A stretch of 64,000 bases of DNA from Roseimicrobium gellanilyticum (GCF_003315205.1 NZ_QNRR01000001.1:434001-498000); one strand, 5' to 3'; positions 17,319 through 26,077 are shown, counted from the first letter of the stretch. Numbers and translations: made by a program. Notes: a model not told the origin generated them from the letters alone.

Positions 17319-18302
17319 CTACGCACCGACCTTGGCCCTGGCTTCATCGGCCAGTGCGGTGGACAGATAGCGCTCGCCGGTGGAGCAGGCGATGGTCACG
17401 ATGAGCTTGCCCTTGTTTTCAGGGCGCTTGGCGACTTCGATGGCGGCCACTACGTTCGCGCCGGTGGAGATACCCACGAGGATGCCTTCTTCCTTGGCAA
17501 GACGGCGGGCCATGGCGAAGGCGTCATCATTGGAGACCTTCACGCACTCGGTGATCTGGGCGTTGCCCGCTTCATCCTTGAGGTGGAGGTTCTTCGGCAC
17601 GAAGCCAGCGCCGGTACCCTGAATCTTGTGCGGTCCGGGCTGGAGGGTTTCGCCTGCGAGTGTCTGGTTGATCACCGGGGAGGCTTCGGGCTCAACCGCG
17701 ATGGCTTGGAAGCCGGGGCGGCGGGGCTTGATCACTTCGTAGCAGCCGGTGATGGTGCCACCCGTGCCGACGGCGGCGACGAGGATGTCCACCTTGCCAT
17801 CCGTATCCGCCCAGATTTCTTCAGCGGTGGTCTTCTTGTGGATTTCAGGGTTGGCGGGATTCTCGAACTGCTGGGGAATCCAGGCATTGGGCGTGGCCTT
17901 GAGAATTTCTTCCGCCTTGGCGATTGCGCCCTTCATGCCCTGCGGTCCAGGGGTGAGCACGAGTTCCGCGCCGAGGAGGGCCAGCAGGGTGCGGCGCTCC
18001 AGGCTCATGGTCTCGGGCATGGTCAGGATGAGCTTGTACCCCTTGGCAGCGGCCACGAAGGCGAGGGCAATGCCGGTGTTGCCGCTGGTGGGCTCCACAA
18101 TGACCGTGTCCTTGTTCAGGATGCCGCGCTTCTCAGCGTCTTCGATCATCGCCATGCCGATACGGTCTTTCACCGAGCCCAGCGGGTTGAAGAATTCACA
18201 CTTGAGGGCAATCGTGGCATCGAGTCCGGCGGTGACCTTGTTGAGCTTCACAAGCGGGGTGCGGCCCACGGTTTCAACGATGTTGTTGTAGATATTGCCC
18301 AT
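17319..18302 (-). CDS. cysK: Cysteine synthase A (O-acetylserine sulfhydrylase)
   Basis: 327 residues, the usual length. The PLP-binding Lys is Lys45 in [10 protein letters not shown], the substrate loop is TSGNTG (72-77), and the phosphate-binding GTGGT is present. The enzyme makes cysteine and acetate from O-acetylserine and sulfide, in the cytoplasm. I chose the ATG at 18302 ([20 protein letters not shown]), which matches the family N-terminus; the frame is open for 118 codons upstream but those are not coding. A promoter candidate lies about 60 bases upstream. The TPR gene follows on the same strand. Confidence 0.96.
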   Translation of the reverse strand: MGNIYNNIVETVGRTPLVKLNKVTAGLDATIALKCEFFNPLGSVKDRIGMAMIEDAEKRGILNKDTVIVEPTSGNTGIALAFVAAAKGYKLILTMPETMSLERRTLLALLGAELVLTPGPQGMKGAIAKAEEILKATPNAWIPQQFENPANPEIHKKTTAEEIWADTDGKVDILVAAVGTGGTITGCYEVIKPRRPGFQAIAVEPEASPVINQTLAGETLQPGPHKIQGTGAGFVPKNLHLKDEAGNAQITECVKVSNDDAFAMARRLAKEEGILVGISTGANVVAAIEVAKRPENKGKLIVTIACSTGERYLSTALADEARAKVGA

Positions 18303-18362
18303 AAGTGCTGAGTGGTTAGGAGTGGGAAAAGTCGACCAGCCGCCCGGAGCGGCGGAACGCTG

Positions 18363-18390
18363 CCTATAGACGGAGGGACCGCGCTTGCAA
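18363..18390 (-). promoter_or_regulatory. Candidate promoter of cysK
   Basis: On the minus strand TTGCAA (18390-18385), a 16-base spacer and TATAGG (18368-18363). The -10 box lies about 60 bases before the cysK ATG. Both hexamers match four of six consensus positions. Confidence 0.35.
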
Positions 18391-18437
18391 GGCAAAAAGG
18401 ATACAGCCATCCCTAGGAAAATGTGCGATGATGGGTC

Positions 18438-18722
18438 ATGGCCGAACTGTTGCAAGAATCGGAAATCGTGGAGCAACTCAGCGCAGTGGCAGGGTGGAGC
18501 AGGGAGGGGGTGGAGATCGTGCGCCTCTTCAAGTTCTCCAGTTACATGGCCGGGATCGACTTCGTGGTGAAGGTGGCGCACCTCGCGGAAGAGGCCAATC
18601 ATCACCCGGATATGCAGGTCGGCTGGCGCAAGGTGACCGTGCGACTCAGCACCCACAGCAAGGGTGGGCTCACGAAGCTCGACTTCGCGTTGGCCAGACA
18701 GGTGGACGGCCTGGTGGGGTGA
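18438..18722 (+). CDS. Pterin-4a-carbinolamine dehydratase (PCD/DCoH)
   Basis: 94 residues, full length for the family. The active-site motif ANHHPDM with downstream [17 protein letters not shown] matches the pterin carbinolamine dehydratase signature, with the His-His-Pro-Asp cluster intact. The enzyme dehydrates 4a-hydroxy-tetrahydropterin; no aromatic amino acid hydroxylase is in this window, so the partner pathway (or molybdopterin-related role proposed for bacterial PCDs) is open. It is divergent from cysK and convergent with the NlpC/P60 gene. Confidence 0.93.
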   Translation: MAELLQESEIVEQLSAVAGWSREGVEIVRLFKFSSYMAGIDFVVKVAHLAEEANHHPDMQVGWRKVTVRLSTHSKGGLTKLDFALARQVDGLVG

Positions 18723-18787
18723 CTCGGGGCATCTGTTGAGATGTTCCTGATAGTGAGCCCGGAACGTGGCCGTTGGACGGGAGCGCG

Positions 18788-19861
18788 CTACTGCCCCTCC
18801 GCGCTGGCTGTTGTGTTCTTCAGCCCAGGCACTGGCCCATATCCGTAAAAAGCCGCCTTGCCGTCGCGTTTGGGCATCACAAAATCAAAGACGCTCACCC
18901 CGTTGCGACGCTGCCCATCATAGGTGCGACCGTCGCTGGCGCCGAAGACGATCGGCTTGCCGTCCTTCTTGCGCTTCCCGAGATAGAGCATGACGTGGGA
19001 AATCGGCAGTTCACGAGGGCTGCTGGTCTCATAGGTGCCCGTCCAGAAGAGCAGGTCACCGGGCCTCAACGCGGAGAGGGACTTGTCCTTCAGATTGGAT
19101 GTATCTTCCGTGCGATACAGGAGGGTGCGCCGCATGACCCACCGGCAGATCTCGTCACTCTGCCTCGGCACGTCCTTGATGCCGGAGTCTTGCAGTATCC
19201 GGTACATGGTGCCGGAGCAGTCCATGCCGCCCGCCTTTGGATCCGCAGATCCGAACTGGTAACGGAGATTCTGGGTCGTGAGTTCCAGCGAATGGCGGAT
19301 GAGCTGTTGTGTTGCGGCCGGATAAGCCTCGAAGCCTTCGAGCTCCTCCGGCGCGATGCTGGAGACTGCCGCAGGCTTCTTTCCCGCTTTCGTGGGGTCG
19401 CGCTCGTCAGTGCCTTCTTCCTCTTCAAGAGGCTCGCCTGATGCGGTGGAGGTCTTCTTTGCGGACGATGTGGAATCCTTCTTTTCGCTGCCGTCGGTTT
19501 TGCGCGAGGTGCCCGACCCCTTTTCCTCATCTGTCATCGAGGCGTCCGGGCTTTTCTTGGGTTCTTCCTCTTTTGAATTCGTGTTCTCCTTTGTGGCAGC
19601 CTCCTTGCTGGCGACCGTTGTCTTGACTCCTGGGGAGGTTGCTTTCGACTTCGATTTCGAGGTCGTGGAGGAAGTGCTGGTGGTGCTGCCCGATGACGCG
19701 GATTTCTTTTTCGCCGAAGAACTGGTGCCACTCGTGCCCGTGGTAGCACTGGCGCCCGACGTTTTCTTCTTGCTCGATGTTTTTGAACCCGAGTTCTCCT
19801 GTGCCGGGGCCCCAGTGCCCAGGCAAATGAGCAGAGTCATGATGAGATGAACCACGCGCAT
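18788..19861 (-). CDS. Exported NlpC/P60-type peptidase with long Ser/Thr/Lys-rich region
   Basis: 357 residues, starting at the ATG at 19861 ([20 protein letters not shown], a signal peptide). Residues about 22-165 are low-complexity Ser/Thr/Lys/Glu, a likely surface or wall-spanning linker. The C-terminal half carries the NlpC/P60 catalytic Cys in GGMDCSGTM, the His in ISHVMLYLG, and [10 protein letters not shown]. These enzymes cleave gamma-D-Glu to diaminopimelate bonds in peptidoglycan stem peptides. The long linker is unusual. The frame opens 14 codons earlier (19903). The gene is convergent with the PCD gene. Confidence 0.84.
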   Translation of the reverse strand: MRVVHLIMTLLICLGTGAPAQENSGSKTSSKKKTSGASATTGTSGTSSSAKKKSASSGSTTSTSSTTSKSKSKATSPGVKTTVASKEAATKENTNSKEEEPKKSPDASMTDEEKGSGTSRKTDGSEKKDSTSSAKKTSTASGEPLEEEEGTDERDPTKAGKKPAAVSSIAPEELEGFEAYPAATQQLIRHSLELTTQNLRYQFGSADPKAGGMDCSGTMYRILQDSGIKDVPRQSDEICRWVMRRTLLYRTEDTSNLKDKSLSALRPGDLLFWTGTYETSSPRELPISHVMLYLGKRKKDGKPIVFGASDGRTYDGQRRNGVSVFDFVMPKRDGKAAFYGYGPVPGLKNTTASAEGQ

Positions 19862-20169
19862 ACTCGAAATCCTTTGCTGCTGAAAAAGGAACGGACGCCA
19901 CACGCGCCGTGGTCGTGCGAAAACGCCTTACGATTTTGTGCGATGCCATCGAATTGTTCTGAATGCACATGACGGACGGTAGAAATGAGTCGTCCGAAGT
20001 TGCTGCTGCCTGAAGGGCAGCAGGAGCCAAGCCCGGGGTTAGGGAGTCTCAGCGACGAACACCTTGGGTGGGAAAGCTAAGGATGCTGGCCGAATGGCGC
20101 ATGCTGCCAGCTCCGCACCGTTGTGCCGCGGACGTTCGATCCTTAAGGAGCTGCCGTGGCCTCTATCGC
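19862..20169. other. Intergenic region upstream of the NlpC/P60 gene and downstream of opgH
   Basis: No gene. It holds a hairpin CTGCTGCC-TGAAG-GGCAGCAG at 20003-20023, without a T-tract, and a degenerate repeat head at 20137-20152. Confidence 0.45.
20137..20152 (-). repeat. Possible degenerate CAAGGA-head repeat
   Basis: On the minus strand AGCTCCTTAAGGATCG matches the first 17 bases of copy B (AGCTCCTTCAAGGATCG) with one base missing. The following hairpin is different, so this may be a decayed or chance copy, just downstream of opgH. Confidence 0.35.
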
Positions 20170-22362
20170 CTAACTCGTCACACCTTTCTGCGCGAGCAGA
20201 TGCGTGAAGGGGTTTGGCGCCACCAAGTTGTACTGGCGGATCGCGAGCTTCCAGAAGGGCGAGAGTGTCTCTTCCGAGGAAGACCACAGCTCATAGTGCA
20301 GATGGATGACCGTATCCGGGTCATACAGCACTGCGGTGAGTTCGCGTTTGCTGAGACTGTTGGGACCCTGGCTGATGAGCTTGTGGCTCAGGTGACGGAA
20401 GTACTCGCGAGAGTGCTCCACCTGACGACGCCGGCGCAGCAGGCTCACATGCAGGCCGTTTACATACGGGTCCAGGCATACTTGCACGAGACCGAAGCGC
20501 TGCTCCAGTTCCGGCTGCAGCGGAGGTCGCGCGTGCACTTCATCCAGGTGCTCATTCAGCGACTGCAGCACGGGTGGCGGATGCAGTTCCTCTGGCGTGA
20601 CGAAAAGCCCCAGACGTTGCAGGGTCTTCGTGCTGGAGGTGGTGATCGCAAACGGGATGGCGAGGATGAGCCCCAGCAGCACCGGGCTGATCCAGAGAAG
20701 GAATTGCGTCGAGATGAAGAACGCCGCGACACCCCAAGCGATGCCCACCAGCGTGACCGAGCCGAAGGTGAGGATGGGTTCTCGCCAGTCAATGCCACCG
20801 CCGAGTTTGCGCCGCTGCGCCACCCACGACACACCCTGACCCAAGATGGTCTTCACCACGAACTGCGAGTGGAAGTACATCATGATGGGTGCCATCAACG
20901 TGAAGATGAAGGTGTCCAGGAAGCTGCTCAGCGCTGCCATCAGGCGCAGACGGATGGGCTTGAAAAGGCGACCGGTGACCAGCTCATCGAGCATGATGAT
21001 GATCTTCGGCATGAAGATGAAGGCCAGCGTCAGCAGCAGGAGCAGTTGCCCCGCAAAGGTCGCCCGCGCCATGTCCATGGGGGAGATCTCATTGCTGGCT
21101 CCCATGATGGTGCCCAGCACGAGGAACAGCAGCCACACCGGCGAGCTCACGTAGCTCATGATGCCGTGGTAGAAATTCAACCGGCTGATGGGATGCCAGC
21201 CACGCGCGAAGAGCAGCCAGAAGTGCTGCATGTTCCCCAGGCACCAGCGGCGATCGCGCTTCAGCGTATCGATGAGCGTGGGTGGGCCCTCCTCATAGCT
21301 GCCATGGTCCGTGGCAAGAAGGCGCACCGCGTAGCCCGCTTTGCGCATGAGCGCCGCTTCCACGAAGTCGTGGCTCATGATGTGGCCGCCAAAGGGCACC
21401 TTCTCCGGAAGCGGGGGCAGAGCGCAGTACTCAATGAAGGGCGCAAGACGGATGATGGCATTGTGCCCCCAGAAGTTCGCCTCACCACACTGCCAGTAGC
21501 TCAAGCCGGAAATGAAAGCCGGACCGTAGAATGCCTGCGCGAACTGCATGATGCGGCCCAGCAAGGTGTCCGCGCCAATCTGCTTCGGGAAAGTCTGGAG
21601 AATGCCGATGCCCGGATTCTTCTCCATGATGCGCACCAGGTTCACCAGCAGCGGACCGCTCATCACGCTGTCCGCATCGAACACAATCATGTAGCGGTAG
21701 CGCTTGCCCCAGCGGCGGCAGAAGTCGGAGACGTTTCCGCTCTTGCGATTGATGGGGGTACGACGCTTGCGGTAGAAGATCTTCCCGAAGGCATTGAGCT
21801 GGCGGCAGAGTTCCAGCCACCCTGCCTCCTCTTCAATCCACTTGTTCGAGTCATCCGAGTCACTCAGGATGAAAAAGTCGTAGTGCTCCAGCTTGCCCGT
21901 CTTCGCGAGGGAGTTGTACACCGAGCGGATGCCCTCGAACACGCGGGTCACGTCCTCGTTGTACACCGGCACGATGATCGCGGTCGTCGCGCCGAGGGGC
22001 GCTTCCATGTCATCGTTCGTGATGGTGCGGAACAGGTCGAGCGGATCCGGCTTGGGCCGGTTCATCATCCAGATGCCGATGAGCGCCGTCCAGAAGCCGA
22101 TGTTGAGCTGGTAGTACAGGGGGATGAAGACCACCAGCAGGCCCCATTCATACCAGGCCATGCCGCCGCTGTTCAGCATCTGGTACATGAGCCAGATGCC
22201 CACGACCGTACCCACGAAGACGAAGGAGAAGAAGGTGGCCCTCCTCAACCGGGAAGTCGCCGGGGATGGCATGCCCGCATGCGACTGGAGCTGCGCGGTG
22301 CGCGAGCCGAGGGCGGTCGTCGGTGAGGGTGACCCGGAGGGGCTGGCTACGGGGGCGCTCAT
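20170..22362 (-). CDS. opgH: Glucans biosynthesis glucosyltransferase H
   Basis: 730 residues. The enzyme makes the beta-glucan backbone of osmoregulated periplasmic glucans from UDP-glucose at the inner membrane. Two N-terminal spans (about 40-85) precede a GT2 domain with the family motifs VPVYNED, LSDSDDS, FDADSVMSG and RRWCLGN (the QxxRW equivalent). Further spans follow to the C-terminus. The last residues (about 600-730) form a cytoplasmic tail. Start ATG at 22362 overlaps the stop of the preceding small gene by ATGA, indicating translational coupling in the order opgG, orf, opgH. Confidence 0.93.
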   Translation of the reverse strand: MSAPVASPSGSPSPTTALGSRTAQLQSHAGMPSPATSRLRRATFFSFVFVGTVVGIWLMYQMLNSGGMAWYEWGLLVVFIPLYYQLNIGFWTALIGIWMMNRPKPDPLDLFRTITNDDMEAPLGATTAIIVPVYNEDVTRVFEGIRSVYNSLAKTGKLEHYDFFILSDSDDSNKWIEEEAGWLELCRQLNAFGKIFYRKRRTPINRKSGNVSDFCRRWGKRYRYMIVFDADSVMSGPLLVNLVRIMEKNPGIGILQTFPKQIGADTLLGRIMQFAQAFYGPAFISGLSYWQCGEANFWGHNAIIRLAPFIEYCALPPLPEKVPFGGHIMSHDFVEAALMRKAGYAVRLLATDHGSYEEGPPTLIDTLKRDRRWCLGNMQHFWLLFARGWHPISRLNFYHGIMSYVSSPVWLLFLVLGTIMGASNEISPMDMARATFAGQLLLLLTLAFIFMPKIIIMLDELVTGRLFKPIRLRLMAALSSFLDTFIFTLMAPIMMYFHSQFVVKTILGQGVSWVAQRRKLGGGIDWREPILTFGSVTLVGIAWGVAAFFISTQFLLWISPVLLGLILAIPFAITTSSTKTLQRLGLFVTPEELHPPPVLQSLNEHLDEVHARPPLQPELEQRFGLVQVCLDPYVNGLHVSLLRRRRQVEHSREYFRHLSHKLISQGPNSLSKRELTAVLYDPDTVIHLHYELWSSSEETLSPFWKLAIRQYNLVAPNPFTHLLAQKGVTS

Positions 22363-23000
22363 TTCGTCAGGTCATACACAAACCACAGCGCACCCACCAC
22401 GAAGGCCAGCAGTGCGGCATAGCGTAGCAGGGCGTACCCGCCACGGTCCGTGGCGTCTTCTTCATCCAGATTTTCAAACAGGCCCAGATCGATCGGGCGG
22501 GGGGTCATCTTGGAGACTTGCAGACGCGGGCCGGAGGTGCGCACGGCGGAGCGCATGGCCTCCGTCATGTCCGGCGGCAGGTTCTCACGGTCGATGAAAA
22601 AGTGCGGCCAGCGGCTGGGGCCATCGCACAGGTGGAATCCCAATCTTCCTGACCCTTCGATCTGGCTGTCGGTAAGTTCCATGCCCTTGTAAATTTCAGA
22701 GAGCCAGCTCTGCATCATCAGCCGGGCCTGCTGAATGGCGTGGGCCGTGGGGCTGCGGGAGGGATTCTTCTCATGCTCCTCCGCCGCGCGGCGCAGCGTC
22801 TCCAGGATGAGCTGGGTACGACGGATGCGGTTGTGGAGCCGATAGCTGCGGAAGTAGTCCGCCAGACGCGCGTACGCTTCGTTCCAGTCTTCCTCGGATC
22901 CCGTCTTGGGCGCGAAATGAATCGTCACCGCATCCATGGGATCCGTGGTGACTGGAGTCTGCGTGAGATTCACTTTTGACGAATGGGAGGACGATACCAT
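22359..23000 (-). CDS. Hypothetical protein between opgG and opgH, C-terminal membrane anchor
   Basis: 213 residues from the ATG at 23000; a GTG at 23090 would overlap opgG by 13 bases. Not recognised. Residues about 40-110 are a helical, Arg-rich soluble domain, including two conserved-looking blocks (YARLADYFRSYRLHNRIR and MMQSWLSEIYKGMEL). A single hydrophobic span at about residues 187-207 (YALLRYAALLAFVVGALWFV) close to the end makes it a tail-anchored protein with the domain in the cytoplasm. Its stop overlaps the opgH start by four bases, so it is co-translated with opgH and probably acts in glucan synthesis. Confidence 0.62.
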   Translation of the reverse strand: MVSSSHSSKVNLTQTPVTTDPMDAVTIHFAPKTGSEEDWNEAYARLADYFRSYRLHNRIRRTQLILETLRRAAEEHEKNPSRSPTAHAIQQARLMMQSWLSEIYKGMELTDSQIEGSGRLGFHLCDGPSRWPHFFIDRENLPPDMTEAMRSAVRTSGPRLQVSKMTPRPIDLGLFENLDEEDATDRGGYALLRYAALLAFVVGALWFVYDLTK

Positions 23001-23077
23001 GCGAATCGAACGGTGGCGTTCAAATTCGCGGCCGGAGCGGATTTCTGATGCAGGAATCGCTCCGGCTCGGTCGCGTA

Positions 23078-24613
23078 TCAGCGCTTCCACTGGTAGGACC
23101 AGCGTTCGGAGATCGGCTTCTTGCCATCCACGAGGTCGCAGGTCATTTCCAGAATCTTCACGTCCGGCTGGATGTCCAGCTTGAAGAAGGCACGGTAGCC
23201 GCCCGTCTCGGGATTGATCATCACGCGCTTGTCGAGCACCTTCGCTGTGCCGGTGATGTGCAGCTCGGTGTCAGGCACCCAGTCTGCAGCCTTGCCGGGG
23301 AGGGGCTTGCCCTTGCTGAAGTCCACCACAAAGAGGTAGTCGTTCGGAATCTCCGACGTGGCCACACCTTCACCCCAGCGGGTGGCGAGCACCTTTGCCA
23401 GGTCGTGGGGCTTCTCCGCCAGCCAGGAGAGATTGTAGGCGAAGCGCAGCGGCTCGGTCGCCGTGGGTTGGGTTTCGGGTTCCCAGAAGGTCACGATGTT
23501 GTCCCAGGTCTCTTCACCCGTGGCCAGTTCGATAAGGTGCAGCTTGCCGCGGCCAAAGCCTTCCACCGGGTCCACCCACACAGACACGCGCTCATGGTAC
23601 CGGGCTTCGAGGTCTTCGAAATGATTGAAGTTACGGTCGCGCTTCTGCAGACCGAATCCCTTGATGCCCTCCAGGCTGTAGACGCTCTGGCGCATCTCCT
23701 TGCCATTGTCCAGGGGGCGCCAGATCATGGTGCCGTTCTCCTGCTCAATCAGCAGACCGTCGGAGTCATGCACCTCGGGGCGGAAGTCCAGCGGCTTCGG
23801 GTGGGTGTTCTCCCCGTACCAGAACATGCTGGAGAAGGGGGCCAGGCCCAGCAGCTTCACCTTCTTGCGCAGGAAGAGCGAGCCGCTCACGCGCATCATG
23901 GTCGTCTCCCCGGGGGTGACTTCGAACTGGTAGGCGCCGCATACACTCGGGCCATTCAGCAGGGCGTAGAACTGGAACACCTTCTCACCGGCCTTCGGCT
24001 GCACGAACCAGAAGTGGGTGAAATCTGGGAACTCCTCAGGCTCGCCACCCACAGTATTGATGGCCACGCCACGGGCGGAGAGGCCCCAGCCCAGCTTCGT
24101 GGTCACCGCTCGGAAGTAGCTGGCACCCATGAAGACCATGAACTCAAAGCGCTTGTTCAGCAGCGTGTCCGGTGCCAGCAGACGGAAGCCAGCATAGCCG
24201 TCCGGGTACTTGGCGCCCTCAGGCACCTTCAGGTTGCCGTAGTCGAAGAGGTCCTTGCTGAAAGGGATGGCGGCAGGCTGGCCCGCCTTGATGTCAAAGA
24301 ACTCGACCGTCTTCTTCGCCGTCCAGCCGGGGTGGAAGAACTCGATACGGTAGGAGTGCTCCACGTCATTGTAGAGGGCCTTGTCCGCCTTGAACCGGAT
24401 CTGGCGATGCCCGTCGTATTTCAGGGTGTCGAAAAAAGGATCCAGCGGGTGCTTGGGCGGATCGTAGGGTTTCTGCGCCAGAGAAGCTGCATAAGCCTCC
24501 AGGTCCAGAAAGGTGCGGATAGGCGGAGGAGCAGCGGAGGCGTCCTGTGCCTGCGTTGACGACATTGCGCACGTCAGCGCAATCAGACCGGACAGAACGG
24601 GGCGAAATAGCAT
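23078..24613 (-). CDS. opgG: Periplasmic glucans biosynthesis protein G
   Basis: 511 residues. A signal peptide ends near TQAQDA (residues 1-22). The body matches MdoG/OpgG: FFHPGWTAKKTVEFFDI, GASYFRAVTTKLGWGLSARG, EFPDFTHFWFVQP, and GFGLQKRDRNFNHFEDLEARYH. OpgG is required for branching or release of the glucan made by OpgH; recent structural work treats the OpgG/OpgD group as beta-1,2-glucanases. It begins the opgG-orf-opgH operon. The promoter region lies in 24614-24923, where the bases right before the ATG contain GACAG-N7-CTGTC. Confidence 0.93.
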   Translation of the reverse strand: MLFRPVLSGLIALTCAMSSTQAQDASAAPPPIRTFLDLEAYAASLAQKPYDPPKHPLDPFFDTLKYDGHRQIRFKADKALYNDVEHSYRIEFFHPGWTAKKTVEFFDIKAGQPAAIPFSKDLFDYGNLKVPEGAKYPDGYAGFRLLAPDTLLNKRFEFMVFMGASYFRAVTTKLGWGLSARGVAINTVGGEPEEFPDFTHFWFVQPKAGEKVFQFYALLNGPSVCGAYQFEVTPGETTMMRVSGSLFLRKKVKLLGLAPFSSMFWYGENTHPKPLDFRPEVHDSDGLLIEQENGTMIWRPLDNGKEMRQSVYSLEGIKGFGLQKRDRNFNHFEDLEARYHERVSVWVDPVEGFGRGKLHLIELATGEETWDNIVTFWEPETQPTATEPLRFAYNLSWLAEKPHDLAKVLATRWGEGVATSEIPNDYLFVVDFSKGKPLPGKAADWVPDTELHITGTAKVLDKRVMINPETGGYRAFFKLDIQPDVKILEMTCDLVDGKKPISERWSYQWKR

Positions 24614-24923
24614 AAGATCGTTGAAAGACAGCGAAAGACTGTCGCTAGCATGCCGTGGGAATGCACCACGTCAAGAGAGCGAGGGGGACAATAAGATGCC
24701 CCCTTCCCCGGAGCCTTCAATCGCCGGATCGATGGCCCTGCCCGTGGGTAAGGAACCGCAGGACATTCCCGCGCCTCGGCCACATCGGAAAAAGGCTATT
24801 CTGGCAACGGGAGCGGCAAGCTCTGACGGCGGTAGTCGCGGGGGGCTCCGGAGGGGATGTTCCAGGCATCGACTGGGACGAGGTGATCTTGAGGGCTGGA
24901 ACGCAACCTGCCGTTCCAATCAG
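24614..24923. other. Intergenic region between opgG and a small membrane protein gene
   Basis: About 310 bases. No convincing gene; a 93-codon frame from 24696 lacks any family resemblance or ribosome site. A short inverted repeat GACAG-N7-CTGTC sits within 45 bases of the opgG start on the minus strand and may be an operator. Confidence 0.4.
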
Positions 24924-25211
24924 TCAATCAAGCAGCCACACAAAGAGAAGGTTCCAGCAGAGAGCGCCGGCGATTAGCCCGCCTGCGGCCCAAAGCACAA
25001 GAATTTGCCCGCCGCCGGAATAGTCTACGAACCAGGATAGCGGAGCAATGATGAACATGGCGCCAGCCGCCGTGATGCAAAACCTCAAGAATTCATGCCA
25101 TTGAGGATGGGTGGTACGGATGCGCCGCATTTGCGCCCACGCAGGAATGCTGATGAAAGCAAACAGGCCGACAAGAAAGAATGCTCCACTGCCGGCAATC
25201 GCTTCGTTCAT
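24924..25211 (-). CDS. Small inner-membrane protein, three predicted spans
   Basis: 95 residues from the ATG at 25211, preceded on its strand by GAGGAG at a fair distance; a TTG at 25217 is the upstream alternative. Spans at about 8-26, 46-64 and 70-92. Not recognised. Trp and Phe are frequent at the interfaces, and there are no charged residues in the spans. Isolated from both flanking genes by intergenic stretches. Confidence 0.55.
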   Translation of the reverse strand: MNEAIAGSGAFFLVGLFAFISIPAWAQMRRIRTTHPQWHEFLRFCITAAGAMFIIAPLSWFVDYSGGGQILVLWAAGGLIAGALCWNLLFVWLLD

Positions 25212-25407
25212 ACACAACCGCTCCTCACTTCAGTTCAGTAAGCACGCCCACGAGTTTTGTCATTCCATCGCGGATGAAAGAATTATGACACGTGCACTTC
25301 GCACAGTGTGTGACAGCTTTATCCGTCGCTGCGTTCATATCTATTTGAGATTGCCGGCTTATATCGTGATAAGGTGTTCCCCACCTTGGCGGCTTCGTAG
25401 AAAGGCC

Positions 25408-25435
25408 TTGTGTTTTGGTCTTTCAAGTTTATACA
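25408..25435 (+). promoter_or_regulatory. Candidate promoter of the RRM protein gene
   Basis: TTGTGT (25408-25413), 16-base spacer, TATACA (25430-25435). Transcription would start near 25442, inside the inverted repeat at 25438-25463. Confidence 0.4.
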
Positions 25436-25437
25436 TT

Positions 25438-25463
25438 GAATTGTTAGTTCACCTGTACAATTC
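25438..25463 (+). promoter_or_regulatory. Inverted repeat at the predicted transcription start
   Basis: GAATTGT, 12 bases, ACAATTC: a perfect 7+7 inverted repeat located directly after the candidate -10 box. It could be an operator, or a hairpin at the 5' end of the mRNA. Confidence 0.4.
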
Positions 25464-25564
25464 AAGACATGGTAGTCGCTTGGCAGATATTGATCTGGCG
25501 GCGGCTTGAAACTCGGAGATCGAGAACAGTCGAAGAAAGCAGATTGTTCTCTCAATCCAAGATC

Positions 25565-25867
25565 ATGAACACCAAAATATACATCGGGAATCTTTCCTTC
25601 GACACTTCGGAGACGGATCTTCGGGCCACTTGCGAACAACACGGTTTGGTTACCGATATTCATTTCCCAATGGATCGCAGTACAGGCCGCCCTCGTGGCT
25701 TTGCCTTTGTAACGATGGAAAGCGCTGAAGGCATGAAGAAGGCTATCTCCGCGATGAACGGCAAACCGCTGAACGGCCGCCTGCTGAATGTCAATGAGGC
25801 GATGCCTCGTGAAGAACGCCCCGCATTTTCTGGCGGAGCAGGTGGCAGAAGGCAAAGCCGCTACTAA
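25565..25867 (+). CDS. Small RNA-binding protein, single RRM
   Basis: 100 residues from the ATG at 25565. One RRM fold with RNP2 KIYIGNLSF at residues 4-12 and RNP1 RGFAFVTM at about 42-49, followed by a Gly/Arg-rich tail (GGAGGRRQSRY). Such short RRM proteins (like Rbp of cyanobacteria) bind single-stranded RNA and are often cold-induced. The frame opens upstream at 25469, but those codons lie in the leader. An intrinsic terminator follows, so it is monocistronic. Confidence 0.93.
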   Translation: MNTKIYIGNLSFDTSETDLRATCEQHGLVTDIHFPMDRSTGRPRGFAFVTMESAEGMKKAISAMNGKPLNGRLLNVNEAMPREERPAFSGGAGGRRQSRY

Positions 25868-25917
25868 ATATCGACTGCAACGGCCGGCCCTTGCCAGCTG
25901 GTTGCCTGTCATCCATC

Positions 25918-25948
25918 GGCGGAGTCTCTTGCGGGATTCCGCCTTTTT
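25918..25948 (+). terminator. Intrinsic terminator of the RRM gene
   Basis: GGCGGA, 14-base loop, TCCGCC and T5. It lies 50 bases after the RRM stop. Confidence 0.75.
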
Positions 25949-25978
25949 ATTTCACTGAAGAAGCAAGGGCTTGGCTGA

Positions 25979-25996
25979 GTTCAGGTGCACCTGAAC
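25979..25996. promoter_or_regulatory. Perfect 18-base palindrome
   Basis: GTTCAGGTGCACCTGAAC is an uninterrupted 18-base palindrome between the RRM terminator and the BlaI operators. Its perfect dyad symmetry fits a dimeric regulator site. The regulator is unknown, and the sequence differs from the BlaI sites. Confidence 0.4.
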
Positions 25997-26026
25997 CGTG
26001 CACTTGAGGGGGCGAATGTTGCATCC

Positions 26027-26063
26027 TTACATTTGTAGTGGACAGATCTCTACGAATGTAGTG
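26027..26063 (+). promoter_or_regulatory. Twin BlaI/MecI-type operator
   Basis: Two half-identical sites, TTACATTTGTAGTG (26027-26040) and CTACGAATGTAGTG (26050-26063), both matching TAC-N3-TGTAGTG, the BlaI/MecI class TACA/TGTA dyad. Spacing is 23 bases centre to centre, about two helical turns. The gene for the BlaI-type repressor begins at 26078, so autoregulation is expected. Confidence 0.7.
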
Positions 26064-26077
26064 ATCTCGCGGGAAAT

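Larger units (their letters stand above)
25212..25564. other. AT-richer leader region upstream of the RRM gene
   Basis: A 353-base stretch, less GC-rich than average, with no gene. It holds the divergent starts of the membrane protein and the RRM protein, a promoter candidate at 25408-25435 and an inverted repeat at 25438-25463. If the promoter is right, the RRM mRNA has a 5' leader of about 120 bases. Confidence 0.5.

Noticed and set aside
20068-22326. 752-codon open frame antisense to opgH
   Set aside because: Its frame is open only because the GC-rich opgH codons lack stops on the opposite strand; opgH has clear family motifs and the antisense product has none.
24696-24977. 93-codon frame between opgG and the small membrane protein gene
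   Set aside because: No ribosome site, no family resemblance, and the composition is atypical for a protein.
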